55,748 bases of DNA from positions 1 to 55,748 of the forward strand of contig JAICQO010000037.1 of assembly GCA_025937835.1 (NCBI GenBank). Direction: 5' to 3'. The translations under genes were made by a program, and so were the position numbers. This DNA is from Polyangiaceae bacterium. GTDB lineage: Bacteria; Myxococcota_A; Polyangia; Polyangiales; Polyangiaceae. A model generated the notes under the pieces. That model was not told the DNA's origin. It saw only the letters and a program-made list of their open reading frames with translations, and searched no databases. Positions 25,221-32,588 of this stretch are shown one piece after another. The stretch's first letter is position 1; each line of letters begins with the position of its first letter.

Positions 25221-26939
25221 ATGCAGTGTGAAGCCTGCGGTGAGGCGAATGCCGACGGCGCGCGTTTTTGCGCGCGTTGCGGGGCGATTCTTCCGAGTGG
25301 GCCCAAGGGTCCCGACCCCCTGATCGGCCAGATCCTCGGCGGGCGCTTCCGCGTCACCGGAGTGATCGGCGAAGGCGGGATGGGCGTCGTCTATCAAGGC
25401 GAGCAACAGCTCGGCTCGAGCGTCCGCAAGGTGGCGATCAAGACCTTGCACCAGCACCTGTCGAAGGACCCGTCGGTGCTCGCGCGCTTCCACCGCGAAG
25501 TCGGGACCGTCGCCGAGCTCGAGCATCCGAACACGATCAAGGTCTACGACTTCGGCACCACCGCAGACGGCACGCTGTACATCGCGATGGAGTTCGTCGC
25601 GGGCAAGCCGCTCTCCGACGTGATCCGCGACGATCACCGGTTGAACCCGGACCGCGTGGTCAAGATCCTGCGCCAGGTCTGCGGCGCGCTCGACGAGGCC
25701 CACAACAAGGGCATCATTCACCGCGATCTGAAGCCGGAAAACGTGATCCTGACGAACCGAGCCGGCGAGACGGACTTCGTCAAGGTGCTCGATTTCGGCA
25801 TCGCGGCGCGCAGCGAGTCCGGAGATGCCCAGAAAGAGCAGAAGCTCACCCAGCAGGGCATGGTGCTCGGCACGCCGCCGTACATGAGCCCCGAGCAATT
25901 CACGGGTAAAGCGCTGGACGCGCGCAGCGACGTCTACTCGCTCGGCGTGATGGCCTACGAGATGCTGACCGGCCGCCTGCCGTTCGACGCCGACACACCG
26001 TGGCAGTGGGCAACCCAGCACATGACGGCGCAACCGATGACCTTCGAGGTCGCGGCGCCGAACTCGACCATCCCCTCGAATCTGCGCGGCGCCGTGATGC
26101 GCTCGCTGTCGAAGGACCGCGAGCAGCGTCAGCCGTCGGCCCGCGAATTCTTCGACGAGCTCTCGGGAGGCGGCCGGATCACGGTCGAAGGCGGCCCGCC
26201 GCCGGGCGCACAGACCACGGGCACCGCATCGATGGATGCCGTCCCCGACTTCGGCGCGCCCGCACCGATGCCGATGCACGTGGCGCGCGCGGCCGCTCCG
26301 ACCCCGGGCCCGGCGGTCGCCAACATCCCGCACCAGTACGGAGGCGTGCAGCGCCCGCAGCAGGGCGGCGGCGGCAAGGGGCTGATGATTGGCCTCGGCA
26401 TCCTGGGCGCCGTGCTGCTCGGCGCGATCGCCATCGTCGCCGCGCGCTCGCTCGGCTCTTCCACCGAAGATCAGCCGCCGCTCGCGCTCGGCGGTCCGAC
26501 GGATCCCACGGCGCCGACCGCTGCCGGCACGGGCACCGCGCCCGCGACCGCGACCACTTTCGCGCCGCTCGAAACGCCGCCCCCCGATCCCGACCCCGAG
26601 CCAGTCGCCAGCGCAGCGCCGACCCCGGCTGAAACCTCGAAGCCGACCACCACGCCCAAGCCCGCGCAACCCGCGGGCGGTGGCTGCGACGCCTGCCTGA
26701 GCCAGGTCTCCGCCAAGAATTACCAGGGGGCCGCGCGCTCGTATCAGTCCTGCGGTGACGAAGCGAAGAAGAAGGCGTGCAGGGTCGCCCTGCAGCGAGT
26801 CGCCTACCCTGAAGCCAAAGACGCGGCGAACCTGGGCGACTGCAAGAAGGCACAGGCCATCATCGCGGCAGCGGGGATAATGGGCGCGGGGTCGGCAAGG
26901 CTGAACGGCGTGCTCGACACGCCGAGCTGCAAGAAATAG
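25221..26939 (+). CDS. membrane Ser/Thr protein kinase with zinc-ribbon N-terminus
   Basis: A 572-residue eukaryotic-type kinase. A zinc ribbon opens the protein (C3-x2-C6-x10-C17-x2-C20). The kinase domain, about 35-300, has GEGGMGVVY, the ATP-binding Lys74 in VAIK, catalytic D169 in HRDLKPEN, D191-F-G and GTPPYMSPEQ, so it should be active. A Pro/Ala/Gly linker leads to one membrane helix (GLMIGLGILGAVLLGAIAIV, about 390-412). An extracytoplasmic Pro/Thr-rich stretch and a Cys-containing C-terminal domain follow (GGCDACLSQVSAKNYQGAAR, ending DTPSCKK). Such kinases are abundant in myxobacteria and sense unknown envelope signals. It converges on the nucleotidyltransferase gene with a 3-bp gap. 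Confidence 0.95.
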   Translation: MQCEACGEANADGARFCARCGAILPSGPKGPDPLIGQILGGRFRVTGVIGEGGMGVVYQGEQQLGSSVRKVAIKTLHQHLSKDPSVLARFHREVGTVAELEHPNTIKVYDFGTTADGTLYIAMEFVAGKPLSDVIRDDHRLNPDRVVKILRQVCGALDEAHNKGIIHRDLKPENVILTNRAGETDFVKVLDFGIAARSESGDAQKEQKLTQQGMVLGTPPYMSPEQFTGKALDARSDVYSLGVMAYEMLTGRLPFDADTPWQWATQHMTAQPMTFEVAAPNSTIPSNLRGAVMRSLSKDREQRQPSAREFFDELSGGGRITVEGGPPPGAQTTGTASMDAVPDFGAPAPMPMHVARAAAPTPGPAVANIPHQYGGVQRPQQGGGGKGLMIGLGILGAVLLGAIAIVAARSLGSSTEDQPPLALGGPTDPTAPTAAGTGTAPATATTFAPLETPPPDPDPEPVASAAPTPAETSKPTTTPKPAQPAGGGCDACLSQVSAKNYQGAARSYQSCGDEAKKKACRVALQRVAYPEAKDAANLGDCKKAQAIIAAAGIMGAGSARLNGVLDTPSCKK

Positions 26940-26942
26940 CCG

Positions 26943-27431
26943 TCACCAGCCCATCGTGGAGTCGGGCGGGATGTCGCCTTCGAGCATCACGATGTCGGCC
27001 TGATCGCGGAGCGACTTGCTGCGCGATCGCTCCGGGTCCGCGGCGGCCCGGCGCTTCATCGCCAAAAGGTCCGCCGTCGTGACGACGCGCAGCTCGATGT
27101 CGCCCAAAGGCAACTGCTCGGCCCGCTCGATCATCGGATCGAACAGGGCATCGAAGGCCAGAATCACGGACTCCCCGCTGCCATGCAGCAGGTGCACCGT
27201 GTGCCGGAAGCGGCCCTTCGTTTGAAAGCCGACGGCTGCGAGGCGTTCGCAGAGCCAGTCCCGATCGACGGAGGAGGCGATCGCGAAGTCGCTGTCGATC
27301 GTCGCGCGCGGGGCGCCGCTGCGGAGCCCGACAGCCAGGCCGCCGATCAGCGCATAAGGCACGGCGTTCTGCGCGAACACGGCCTCGGCCGCGTCTAGAG
27401 CCGCGAGCTTGTCCTCCAGTTGCTCCGACAC
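26943..27431 (-). CDS. nucleotidyltransferase-fold protein (AbiEii/MNT-like)
   Basis: From the GTG at 27431 the product is 162 residues. The core GGLAVGLRSGAPRATIDSDF is the nucleotidyltransferase pattern (GG...R...T.D.D.) shared by AbiEii-type toxins, MNT antitoxins and similar stand-alone proteins. Later come FDALFDPMIERAEQLPLGD and VVTTADLLAMKRRAAADPER, matching the helical tail of these families. A longer frame to 27587 exists, but TATCCT lies 6 bases before the GTG, supporting this start. There is no obvious toxin or antitoxin partner next to it. It could be an orphan defence component or a housekeeping protein. Confidence 0.72.
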   Translation of the reverse strand: MSEQLEDKLAALDAAEAVFAQNAVPYALIGGLAVGLRSGAPRATIDSDFAIASSVDRDWLCERLAAVGFQTKGRFRHTVHLLHGSGESVILAFDALFDPMIERAEQLPLGDIELRVVTTADLLAMKRRAAADPERSRSKSLRDQADIVMLEGDIPPDSTMGW

Positions 27432-27437
27432 CCCGTC

Positions 27438-27443
27438 AGGATA
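27438..27443 (-). promoter_or_regulatory. candidate -10 hexamer TATCCT, leaderless spacing
   Basis: TATCCT on the minus strand ends 6 bases before the GTG at 27431; no ribosome-binding site between. It helps decide the start of the nucleotidyltransferase gene. Confidence 0.4.
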
Positions 27444-27733
27444 GCCCGAGCTTTCGAGATCCACACTTCTGCAATGCTTTCGAAGCCCTGCGCCGAAAGT
27501 GGGGGAATGTCGGTGCGGCCGGGCAGCGCGCTTCCCGCCGCTCCGGCCACCCAAATCGGGAGGCAACCGCGTTCCTGCTTCGGTCACTCAGAAGACGGCC
27601 GTTCGCTCCACCCAGCCGGGAGCGTCACCAGGAGCCTGCTCGCCTTACAGTGTCATAGAATCTCGCGCTAAATCGAACTAACTGCTCGGAAGTTTTACGG
27701 ATTTTCCCACAGCGGCGCTCAGACGGCGCCTCC

Positions 27734-27762
27734 TTGACGCTGTCGGGAAGTTGTATTCATAT
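27734..27762 (+). promoter_or_regulatory. possible sigma-70-type promoter
   Basis: TTGACG (27734-27739), a 17-base spacer and TCATAT (27757-27762). The -35 is good and the -10 weak. It would give a leader of about 100 bases for the gene at 27868. Confidence 0.25.
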
Positions 27763-27867
27763 CGCCCCAGTTGCTCTTGCCGTGACGTGCCATAGAACAC
27801 ACCGAGCAATGCCGATTTGGGCGCTGTGCCCCGTGAGGGGGAATCTCACGAGAAGGTACACCGATTT

Positions 27868-28140
27868 ATGATCACCAGGATGACCTGGCCGGAGCTGTGC
27901 CGCTCCAACAAGTTCCGCGGCCTCTGGGTAGCCATCGACAACTGTCGGTACGACCACGACACCCGCCAGCCCATCGAGGGGGACGTCGTGGACTCCGACG
28001 CCGAGCTCAGCGAGCTCTGCGCACGCATGCGTGAAAGCGGGCAAAGCGCCTGCACCATCGTGTTTTGCGACAGCGATGTGTACGTCGAGCCGGCCCACGC
28101 CTTTTCTGACGCATCGCAGTCTGCCCCGGCCGCCAGCTGA
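27868..28140 (+). CDS. small hypothetical protein, DUF5678-like appearance
   Basis: A 90-residue protein from the ATG at 27868, with AGAAGG 11 bases upstream. The core FRGLWVAIDNCRYDHDTRQP, then GDVVDSDAELSELCARMRES and ACTIVFCDSDVYVEPAHAF, resembles small proteins in which a beta-hairpin with GxWVA is followed by a helix of the LxELxxxxRxxG type (DUF5678-like). Three Cys are present and no signal peptide. An in-frame ATG at 27880 is an alternative. It converges on the MXAN_5187-like gene. Family membership is an impression only. Confidence 0.65.
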   Translation: MITRMTWPELCRSNKFRGLWVAIDNCRYDHDTRQPIEGDVVDSDAELSELCARMRESGQSACTIVFCDSDVYVEPAHAFSDASQSAPAAS

Positions 28141-28164
28141 CGCACGCAATCCGCAGGGGCGGGG

Positions 28165-29088
28165 TCAACGCACGATCGGCTTGAGCACCGGCTTGCCGTC
28201 CTTGAGGACGATGTCGAACTCGATCCGCCGGTTCGGGTGCTTGGCGCGGAGCGAAGCCTCCGTGGTCTTCATGGTCTTTTCCAGCGCCTCGAGGCTCACG
28301 GGGGGGCGCCTCGCGGCCTTGCTCGCGGCGACCAGGCGCTCGTGGAGCTCGCGAGCCTTCGGGTCGGCCGCCACGGCCGGAGCTGGGGGCCGTTCGGCGG
28401 GGGCCGGGCGTGCCGCTCTCGCCTGAGCTTGCTCCGAGGGTGCCGGAGGTTTTGCCCCCGGGCTCGCAGGGCGCGGTGGAGCCGCGCGGGTCGGAGGCGG
28501 CGGCGGTGCACCGGGCGCGCGCGGAGGTGGCTGCGGCGCGGTGACGCTGCTCGGCGAAGCAGCAGGTTTGGCAGGTGCTCCCGGCGCTCCCGGCGCTGGA
28601 GGCGGAGGGCGCCTCGGCGGCGGCGGGGGAGCGCCGGGCGCGCGCGGGGCTTGCGGCACGACCGCCTTCGGCTCCGGGCTCGGCTCCGGCGCTGCCTGTT
28701 CCACGGCTGCCGGCGGAAGCGAGGACCGCTCTCGTTCCTTGCCGAAGCGACGCCGCGCTGCCGCGGTCATCAAGGCGGTCGGTCCGACGGTCCTCTCGGC
28801 GCGCAGCAGGTGACGCTTGTACGTGCCGTTCTCGATCTCGCGGCAGATGCGCTGCCAGTACTGCTGGAACGTGTTGTAGCGCTGGATGATGTTCTGAAGG
28901 CGGAAGCGCCGAGCCGTGTTGCGGATCTTCTCGCGCCGCAGCACGTAGATCCGGCGGTCCACGTCCTTGCGCGCGACCGTCGGCTCGATCTTTTCGAAGC
29001 CGAGGAAGTACTGCTCATAGAGCGCGCGCAACCGCTCGAGCCGAACCTCGAGCTCGTTGATGGCGATTTCGATCTCTTCGGACTCCAC
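28165..29088 (-). CDS. MXAN_5187 C-terminal-domain-like protein
   Basis: A 307-residue protein starting at GTG. Residues 1-100 form a charged helical domain (EIEIAINELEVRLERLRALY, NIIQRYNTFQQYWQRICREI) that I recognise as the myxobacterial MXAN_5187 C-terminal domain. A ~130-residue Pro/Ala-rich linker follows. The last ~50 residues are a second ordered segment (SLEALEKTMKTTEASLRAKH, ending DGKPVLKPIVR). No membrane segment. It starts 2 bp after the stop of the lipoprotein gene, so the two are co-transcribed with the metallophosphoesterase gene. Function unknown; the layout suits a scaffolding protein. Confidence 0.8.
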   Translation of the reverse strand: MESEEIEIAINELEVRLERLRALYEQYFLGFEKIEPTVARKDVDRRIYVLRREKIRNTARRFRLQNIIQRYNTFQQYWQRICREIENGTYKRHLLRAERTVGPTALMTAAARRRFGKERERSSLPPAAVEQAAPEPSPEPKAVVPQAPRAPGAPPPPPRRPPPPAPGAPGAPAKPAASPSSVTAPQPPPRAPGAPPPPPTRAAPPRPASPGAKPPAPSEQAQARAARPAPAERPPAPAVAADPKARELHERLVAASKAARRPPVSLEALEKTMKTTEASLRAKHPNRRIEFDIVLKDGKPVLKPIVR

Positions 29089-29090
29089 GT

Positions 29091-29885
29091 TCAGCCGCCG
29101 AGAGGTTCGATCCGCAGGTTATCGAAGCAAACCGGAGTTTCCCAGTCGTTGAACGCGAAATACTCGTGCCCTTCGCCGTGGAGCGGTTCCGGATCCCTGA
29201 AGCCGAACAAAGCCACACCGTCCACGAACCAGCGAAGCGTTTCCCCGTCAAGCCGCTCGAGCCGAAACCGGTAGCGGCGGTTGGGCAAAACCGGCAGGGC
29301 GCGCGGCTCGGAGGAGCTCGGCTCGACCCGGAGCTCGAGGCGATCGGCTGCGTGCTCGTCCAGCCGAGCGAGCACGTGGAAGCGGTTCTTCCAACCTCCG
29401 TAGATCAGCAGGTAACTCGTGGCATCGATGTAGGCGTTGCTGCGCGCGCGGCTCTTGCCGTCGCCAAACAGCTCGACCTTGATGTCGCCGTCGGGCGCGG
29501 CGGTCTCGGCGTCGAACTCGACGCGCACGTTGCGCGGTAACCTCCGGCGCAGCCAGACCGGGCGGTTCCGTGCGGCGCGAGCACAGAGCCGGCCCCCTTC
29601 GAGCCCCCAGACCGCGGAGGTCGCCGCGTAGTCGGAGCCGAGGCTCGGGCGCTCGAAATCGTCGAAAAAAACCCGCTCGAGCCGCGGCTCGCTCTCCACC
29701 ACGAACTCGGCGGAGCCCGCTTCGGCCCGCTGGAGCGCGTGCTGAACGCGCTCCAGCGAAGGGCTCGGCGAGGCGACACGGGCGCGCCGCGCTCCCTCGG
29801 GCGGATCCGCAGGCACGCAAGCCGAGAGCCCGAGCAGCAGACACCACGCCGCAGGCTTACGCCCGGCTCTGGTGTTTTCACCCAT
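29091..29885 (-). CDS. lipoprotein with LamG-like jelly-roll domain
   Basis: A 264-residue lipoprotein (LLLGLSAC, Cys23). The mature part has the order of a concanavalin-A/LamG-like or 3-keto-disaccharide-hydrolase-like sandwich: FFDDFERPSLGSDYAATSAV, WGLEGGRLCARAARNRPVWL, NVRVEFDAETAAPDGDIKVE, RYRFRLERLDGETLRWFVDG, and DWETPVCFDNLRIEPLGG. Such domains bind or cleave carbohydrate; no catalytic residues can be assigned here. The ATG at 29885 is chosen because it places the signal sequence at the N-terminus; it overlaps the end of the metallophosphoesterase gene by 8 bp. Confidence 0.8.
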   Translation of the reverse strand: MGENTRAGRKPAAWCLLLGLSACVPADPPEGARRARVASPSPSLERVQHALQRAEAGSAEFVVESEPRLERVFFDDFERPSLGSDYAATSAVWGLEGGRLCARAARNRPVWLRRRLPRNVRVEFDAETAAPDGDIKVELFGDGKSRARSNAYIDATSYLLIYGGWKNRFHVLARLDEHAADRLELRVEPSSSEPRALPVLPNRRYRFRLERLDGETLRWFVDGVALFGFRDPEPLHGEGHEYFAFNDWETPVCFDNLRIEPLGG

Positions 29886-30690
29886 CCAGAGGCCAATCGA
29901 ACTGGTAGCGCGCGGTCTCGGCTCCATGAACCGTCACCAGCATGCGCTGCGGCAAAAGGTCGCAGACGGCGAACGCCGCCGCTGCGCGCCCGGGCGCGTC
30001 CTCGTCGAGGTTCTCGATCAGGCTCTGGACGGTGACGTAGGGGATGCCGCGGATCACGTCGAAATGGTTCCAGTGCACGTGGCCGTTGAACACCGCGCGC
30101 ACCTTGCCCGACGCCTCGAGCACTCGGCGCAGGGCCTTGCGCTCCGCGACGCGGCACACATGCGGCCGCTTCTCGAACCAACGATTGCCGGTGAGGTCTT
30201 GATCGCTCGCCGGGTGGTGCATGAGCACCAGCGCAGGGCCGGGCGCGCTCGCGAGCGCCTGCTCCGCGAAAGCGATCTGCTCTTCGGGCAGGCGGATCAC
30301 CGTGTCCTTGTGCTCGATGGTGCGGAGCACGACGAAGCGGTACCCGCCGAAGTCGACGCTGTAGTGAAGCTCGCCCGAGTGACCCCACAGCGCGCGCAGG
30401 TCGTCGTCACTCAAGTTGGCCTGGTCGTGGTTACCGGCGACGTGCAGCACCCGGGCGTCGAGGCCGGACAGGATCTTCAAGAACAGGCCGTACTCGGCGA
30501 GATCGCGCTCCCGGCTCTCGTCCTCGATCACGTCGCCCAGGTTGACCACGAGATCGGGCCGGAACGTGGCGTTCATGTGCTCGACGAAGCGCTCGGTCAG
30601 CGCCGCGGCTTGGTCGGTCAGCTTGCGGAGCTTGCCGTCGTGGAACGCGCGCGGGCCGAAGTGCTCGTCGGAGAGGAACGCGATACGCAT
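29878..30690 (-). CDS. metallophosphoesterase
   Basis: A 270-residue calcineurin-like phosphoesterase. All five metal-ligand motifs are visible: FLSDEHFG (usually DxH), VVNLGDVIED, AGNHDQ, LVLMHHP and NGHVHWN. The fold is complete and no signal peptide is seen, so it should act in the cytoplasm on a phosphodiester or phosphomonoester of unknown identity; architecture recalls the CpdA/Icc group. First gene of a three-gene minus-strand unit with the LamG-like lipoprotein and the MXAN_5187-like gene. A perfect 16-bp palindrome lies one base upstream of the start codon. Confidence 0.9.
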   Translation of the reverse strand: MRIAFLSDEHFGPRAFHDGKLRKLTDQAAALTERFVEHMNATFRPDLVVNLGDVIEDESRERDLAEYGLFLKILSGLDARVLHVAGNHDQANLSDDDLRALWGHSGELHYSVDFGGYRFVVLRTIEHKDTVIRLPEEQIAFAEQALASAPGPALVLMHHPASDQDLTGNRWFEKRPHVCRVAERKALRRVLEASGKVRAVFNGHVHWNHFDVIRGIPYVTVQSLIENLDEDAPGRAAAAFAVCDLLPQRMLVTVHGAETARYQFDWPLDG

Positions 30691-30691
30691 G

Positions 30692-30707
30692 GGCTCGGCG
30701 CCGAGCC
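30692..30707. promoter_or_regulatory. perfect 16-bp palindrome beside the metallophosphoesterase start
   Basis: GGCTCGGCGCCGAGCC equals its own reverse complement. It lies one base from the ATG of the minus-strand gene and 16 bp after the lectin-fold gene stop. It could be a protein-binding site or an mRNA hairpin that masks the start; no T-run makes it a terminator. Confidence 0.45.
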
Positions 30708-30723
30708 TAGCACTCGCACCGCT

Positions 30724-31587
30724 CTACTCGGCTTCGCAGATCGCGCGCACCCGCTCGCCGCAGCCCTGATCCGCCCAATCGAGGGTTGCCCCCTGGATCC
30801 GCACGCAGGCGCCCGTGTAATTCGGCTCTGAATCGCTCGCGCTGTGGCTGCCCCATTTGGCATACGCGAGCGGCTCGCCCGTCAGCCAGCGAAACGGGCA
30901 GGCGCTGGGCATCGCCTTGCACATGGAGGAATTTGGATTCGTCAGCGCGGCGAGGGAAAGGCCGATCCAGGCGTCGTTCGCAGGAGCGAAGAACGTGCTC
31001 TCCAGGAAGCGCTGCTCCTCGACCGAGTTGATCGCGACCAGCGTCGCGCCGGCGTCGGCGCACGCGGCCTGTGCCGACTCGAAATTGAGCAACGAGCTGA
31101 CGTAGAAGTAGCAATGCCCCTCGAAAGAGGTACCGCCGAGCGCGTCGCAGTCCGCGCCGCCTGCCCCACCCGCGCCGGCCGCCGGCGTGCCACCGCTGGC
31201 AGTGCCGCCCGAGGTCGCGCCACCGTTCGCGGTGCCGCCGTTCGCAGTACCGCCGGAGCTCGCGCCGCCGTTTCCACTGCCCGCGGCACCTCCCTCCGTG
31301 TCCGCTTCGCCGCCCGCGCCGCTCGCAGAGGCGCCGCCTTCACCGCCCGACTCCACGGCGCCGGCTGCACCGCCGCGCGCTGCCTCGCCTCCGCTCGCAC
31401 TACCCCCGGGAGTGACGTTCGCGCCTGCCTCGCCCGCCCCGGCCACGCCGCCGGTGCCGCCCGACGTGGCGGCGCCGCCGGTCGCGGCTTCCTCCTGGAC
31501 GTACTCGTCGAAGTCGTAGCTGCAGGCGGCGATCAACAGCCCCGCTGCGCCGAAGCCCCACACGCGACGGCGCGCCGCACGACGCAT
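30724..31587 (-). CDS. lipoprotein with Gly/Ala/Ser repeat linker and C-type-lectin-like domain
   Basis: A 287-residue lipoprotein (LLIAAC, Cys22). Residues about 30-150 are a low-complexity linker of GG-A/S/T triplets (SGGTANGGTANGGATSGG). The last ~140 residues form a C-type-lectin-like domain: CDALGGTSFEGHCYFYVSSL, FESAQAACADAGATLVAINS, DAWIGLSLAALTNPNSS, then WADQGCGERVRAICEAE with the paired Cys. It would be displayed outside and bind sugar or protein. Its start overlaps the stop of the TPR/PEGA gene by one base (TGATG), so it ends a kinase operon. Calcium and sugar ligands are not obviously conserved. Confidence 0.87.
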   Translation of the reverse strand: MRRAARRRVWGFGAAGLLIAACSYDFDEYVQEEAATGGAATSGGTGGVAGAGEAGANVTPGGSASGGEAARGGAAGAVESGGEGGASASGAGGEADTEGGAAGSGNGGASSGGTANGGTANGGATSGGTASGGTPAAGAGGAGGADCDALGGTSFEGHCYFYVSSLLNFESAQAACADAGATLVAINSVEEQRFLESTFFAPANDAWIGLSLAALTNPNSSMCKAMPSACPFRWLTGEPLAYAKWGSHSASDSEPNYTGACVRIQGATLDWADQGCGERVRAICEAE

Positions 31588-32588
31588 CAGAACTTACCCC
31601 GGTAGGCGACGACACCGCCGCCCGGCGCGGGGGTGAAGCTCGCCTGGGTTTCGGGCGTCGGCACGAACAAGAGCAGCGCTGCGCCGCCGGCTGCTCCCAA
31701 AAGCCCTGCAACGAGCCCGACGTTGGCCACGGTCTGCAGCGTCTTTCCGCGCGCGGCGTCGTCGCGGTGACCGGCATCGCTGCAGGGAGCGGAGCCGCAG
31801 TCGGCCTCGAGGTTGTCGTGCACGCCCTTGGCAGACAGGCCCGCAATCGTGAACACGGCGAGCCCGGTCGCGCCGACGCCAATCGCGACCCAGCCCGCGA
31901 CGCGCAGCGGAGAGCGCGACGGCGCCGCAGCGGAGACCGGTGCTGGCCCGCTCGAAGCCGGCGCGGGCTCTGCCGCGCGAGGCGTGAGCACGAGGCTCAC
32001 GGTCTGGGTCTCGCCGGCGGCGAGGGTCGCGCTGCGGCTCGCGGGCTCGAAGCCGTCGGCCTCGCCCTGGACTCGGTGCTCGCCGGGCTCGACCGCGTAG
32101 GCCGCGCCGTACCACTCGGGGGCGAGCGGTTGACCGTCCACCTGGATTCGAAGCCCGGGCGCCTCGGCGGGCGCCACCACCAGCTTCGCCACGCGCTGCT
32201 CGAGCGCGTAGAGCTCTTGCCGCGCGGCCTCACGCGTGGGGTCGTACTTGTCGTCGCGGAGCGCGGTGCTGTTGCCGAGCACGCGCGAGAACGCGCGGTA
32301 CGCCTCCACGGGGCGGCCGAGCTTCACCAGGCAGTGCCCCACGTAGAGCCGGGCGTTCGGGCTGTTCGTGCGCTCGACCAGCGACTCGAACAGCGGCAGC
32401 GCCTGGTCGTAGTGGCGTTCGCGGTAGAGCTTGGCGGCTCGCGTGAACACGACCGTCGCGTCCTCGGTGGCCGCCGGACTCGGCTCGGTTCCAGCCGGAG
32501 CCTGCGCCAGGGCCACGGGCGTGCTCAACGAAGACCCCAGAAAAATCGCCGCGAGCACTGCGCGACGGAGACCGGGCTCACAACTCAT
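31587..32588 (-). CDS. TPR/PEGA-type envelope protein
   Basis: A 333-residue protein with a signal peptide (AAIFLGSSLSTPVALAQ). TPR-like helices follow (AAKLYRERHYDQALPLFESL, RLYVGHCLVKLGRPVEAYRA). A PEGA-like beta domain comes next (LRIQVDGQPLAPEWYGAAYA, GEHRVQGEADGFEP). Two hydrophobic helices near the C-terminus (AGWVAIGVGATGLAVFTIAG; VGLVAGLLGAAGGAALLLFV) would anchor it. Proteins of this layout often sit next to myxobacterial kinase genes. The start overlaps the kinase gene by 11 bp and the end overlaps the lectin gene by 1 bp, so the three are very likely made together. Confidence 0.85.
   Translation of the reverse strand: MSCEPGLRRAVLAAIFLGSSLSTPVALAQAPAGTEPSPAATEDATVVFTRAAKLYRERHYDQALPLFESLVERTNSPNARLYVGHCLVKLGRPVEAYRAFSRVLGNSTALRDDKYDPTREAARQELYALEQRVAKLVVAPAEAPGLRIQVDGQPLAPEWYGAAYAVEPGEHRVQGEADGFEPASRSATLAAGETQTVSLVLTPRAAEPAPASSGPAPVSAAAPSRSPLRVAGWVAIGVGATGLAVFTIAGLSAKGVHDNLEADCGSAPCSDAGHRDDAARGKTLQTVANVGLVAGLLGAAGGAALLLFVPTPETQASFTPAPGGGVVAYRGKF

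Larger units (their letters stand above)
27432..27867. other. 436-bp intergenic region, locally AT-richer
   Basis: The stretch from about 27640 to 27870 is visibly richer in A and T than the rest of the window and lies between two small accessory-looking genes. It has CATAGAA twice (near 27652 and 27791) and the promoter-like pair listed separately. No RNA gene or terminator was recognised. Confidence 0.5.

Noticed and set aside
30844-31605. Plus-strand frames opposite the lectin-fold lipoprotein
   Set aside because: They are low-complexity antisense of the Gly-rich linker; the minus strand has the signal peptide and Cys pattern.
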